A DNA stretch of 64,000 nucleotides, taken from NCBI RefSeq assembly GCF_001667145.1, contig NZ_LZIF01000116.1, positions 124,001 through 188,000 on the forward strand, read 5' to 3'. Source of the stretch: Mycobacterium sp. 852002-51971_SCH5477799-a (lineage in GTDB: Bacteria; Actinomycetota; Actinomycetes; Mycobacteriales; Mycobacteriaceae). The translations under genes were made by a program, and so were the position numbers. Shown one piece after another: positions 63,071 to 64,000 of the stretch; the first letter of the stretch is position 1, and each line of letters begins with the position of its first letter. The notes below the pieces were generated by a model. It had not been told where the DNA came from, ran no database searches, and saw nothing but the letters and a program-made list of their open reading frames with translations.

Positions 63071-63832
63071 ATGGGATTGCTCGACCACAAGACCGCGGTC
63101 ATCACCGGCGCCAACTCGGGAATCGGGCTGGCCACCGCGCAGCGGTTTCTCGCCGAAGGCGCCGACCGGGTGTTCATCACGGGCCGGCGTCGGTCCGAAC
63201 TCGATGATGCGGCAAAGCAATTGGGGCCGCGCGCCACCGCCGTAGCCGGCGACGTCGGATCGCCGGGGGATCTCGATCGGCTGTACGCCGAGGTCGCGGC
63301 CACCGGCAAGGGCCTCGACATCGTGATGGCCAACGCCGGATCGACGAGGGTGGCGCGGCTGGGGGAGATCACCGATGACGACCTCGACGCGCTGCTGACC
63401 ACCAACGTCAAGGGAGTCGTCCACACCGTCCAGAAGGCGCTGCCACTGCTCAACGACGGTGCCTCCATCATCCTGACCGGCTCCACCACCGCCGATCGTG
63501 GCCGTGCCGGACTGAGTATCTATGCCGCTACGAAGGCGGCCGTCCGGTCACTGGCCCGCACCTGGGCCAACGAACTCGCCGACCGCAACATCCGGGTCAA
63601 CGTGATCGTGGCCGGTTCCACGGCCACCCCCGGCAGCGACGCACTGGCCGCGCAAACCGATCCCGAAGCGTCGATCGAAGAGTTCCGCGCCGGCCGCATC
63701 GCCACGATCCCGCTGGGCCGCTTCGCCGATCCGACCGAGATCGCCAATGCCACAGTGTTTTTGGCCAGCGATCTGTCCAGCTTCACCACCGGATCGACGC
63801 TGACCGCCGACGGCGGATTCAACCAAGTCTGA
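63071..63832 (+). CDS. Short-chain dehydrogenase/reductase
   Basis: 253 residues from ATG 63071, after AGGAGAA. NADP-site TGANSGIG (about 13-20), central NAGSTR, catalytic Ser in ILTGSTTAD, and YAATKAA (YxxxK). C-terminal TADGGFNQV is typical. NAD(P)-dependent oxidoreductase of unknown substrate. Convergent with the heme oxygenase gene. Confidence 0.94.
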   Translation: MGLLDHKTAVITGANSGIGLATAQRFLAEGADRVFITGRRRSELDDAAKQLGPRATAVAGDVGSPGDLDRLYAEVAATGKGLDIVMANAGSTRVARLGEITDDDLDALLTTNVKGVVHTVQKALPLLNDGASIILTGSTTADRGRAGLSIYAATKAAVRSLARTWANELADRNIRVNVIVAGSTATPGSDALAAQTDPEASIEEFRAGRIATIPLGRFADPTEIANATVFLASDLSSFTTGSTLTADGGFNQV

Positions 63833-63863
63833 CGCGTCGGCTGGGCTCTCGGATGGGCGTGCT

Positions 63864-64000
63864 TCAGCGCCGATCATCCACGATGTCGTCGGCCAATTCA
63901 TCAAAGAGGGCCTGGTTCAGTCCGAAGGCGAACTTCACCTCGCCGACGATGCGATCGATCTCGACGGCATCGGCGCTAAGGGCATCCAGGCGAGCCCGGT
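63864..64000 (-). CDS. Heme oxygenase, C-terminal fragment
   Basis: Only the last 45 codons are in the window, ending at TGA 63866-63864. The peptide ends VDEIDR-like to LADDIVDDRR, with EIDRIVGEVKFAFGLNQALFDELADD, which resembles the C-terminal helices of biliverdin-producing heme oxygenases. The catalytic part lies outside the window. The call rests on a short stretch. Confidence 0.55.
   Translation of the reverse strand, partial: RARLDALSADAVEIDRIVGEVKFAFGLNQALFDELADDIVDDRR

Noticed and set aside
1..64000. CRISPR arrays, tRNA or rRNA genes, transposons
   Set aside because: None recognised by eye; no tandem spaced repeats, cloverleaf patterns or transposase motifs were seen. A tool-based scan would be decisive.

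Overview
The window reads as the chromosome of a slow-growing-type Mycobacterium. It is GC-rich, with many GTG starts, and carries a PPE protein, a furA-katG pair, a 762-residue isocitrate lyase of the AceA2 type, Cfp21-like and other cutinases, an L,D-transpeptidase with an Ig-like stalk, a Rv2525c-like DUF1906 Tat substrate and mycobacterial methyltransferase families. From memory, the gene content of about 0.9-14 kb follows the M. tuberculosis Rv1913-Rv1932 neighbourhood (aceA, SRPBCC, fadD31, Rv1927, SDR, DJ-1/GlxA, tpx), and furA-katG lies at 30-33 kb. No species assignment is attempted. I saw no rRNA, tRNA, CRISPR array, prophage or insertion sequence.

Layout. 0-7 kb: a SRPBCC/ArsR pair, a metallo-hydrolase, isocitrate lyase, two small exported proteins with similar C-terminal cysteine loops, a luciferase-like oxidoreductase and a GlsB-type membrane protein. 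7.6-20 kb: lipid and redox enzymes (SDRs, NTF2-like, thiol peroxidase, acyl-CoA dehydrogenase-like, aldehyde dehydrogenase) with DJ-1/GlxA and AraC regulators. This stretch contains three decayed genes: a fadD31-like ligase with two internal deletions, a nitronate monooxygenase with one, and a truncated acyltransferase. 20-30 kb: exported proteins, a GH16 glucanase-like enzyme, a cutinase, and a compact GT4 / methyltransferase / toroid-fold / methyltransferase cluster of unknown product. 30-36 kb: katG-furA, L,D-transpeptidase, a coiled-coil protein and an FAD-Rieske oxidoreductase.

37-47 kb: a methyltransferase and a UGT-like glycosyltransferase, an orphan PPE-SVP protein with a SHOCT-like tail, a MOSC protein, a minus-strand stress-type operon (SRPBCC, Zn-alcohol dehydrogenase, DUF6480, DUF3072, small protein) behind a good SigF-like promoter, and a CsbD-like/coiled-coil pair. 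47-64 kb: a second cutinase, enoyl-CoA hydratase, YihY, the large HrpA helicase, an FAD monooxygenase, glucose-6-phosphate dehydrogenase, a CitE-like lyase, an M42 peptidase of the NAGGN type without its usual partners, an aldehyde dehydrogenase fragment, a GAP-family membrane protein, an SDR and the C-terminal end of a heme oxygenase.

The most notable signals are four genes decayed by large deletions rather than scattered stops, the translationally coupled GT4-methyltransferase-toroid operon, the PPE-SHOCT architecture, an in-frame 51-bp tandem repeat in a lipoprotein gene, and SigF-like promoter sites in front of small stress or envelope genes.
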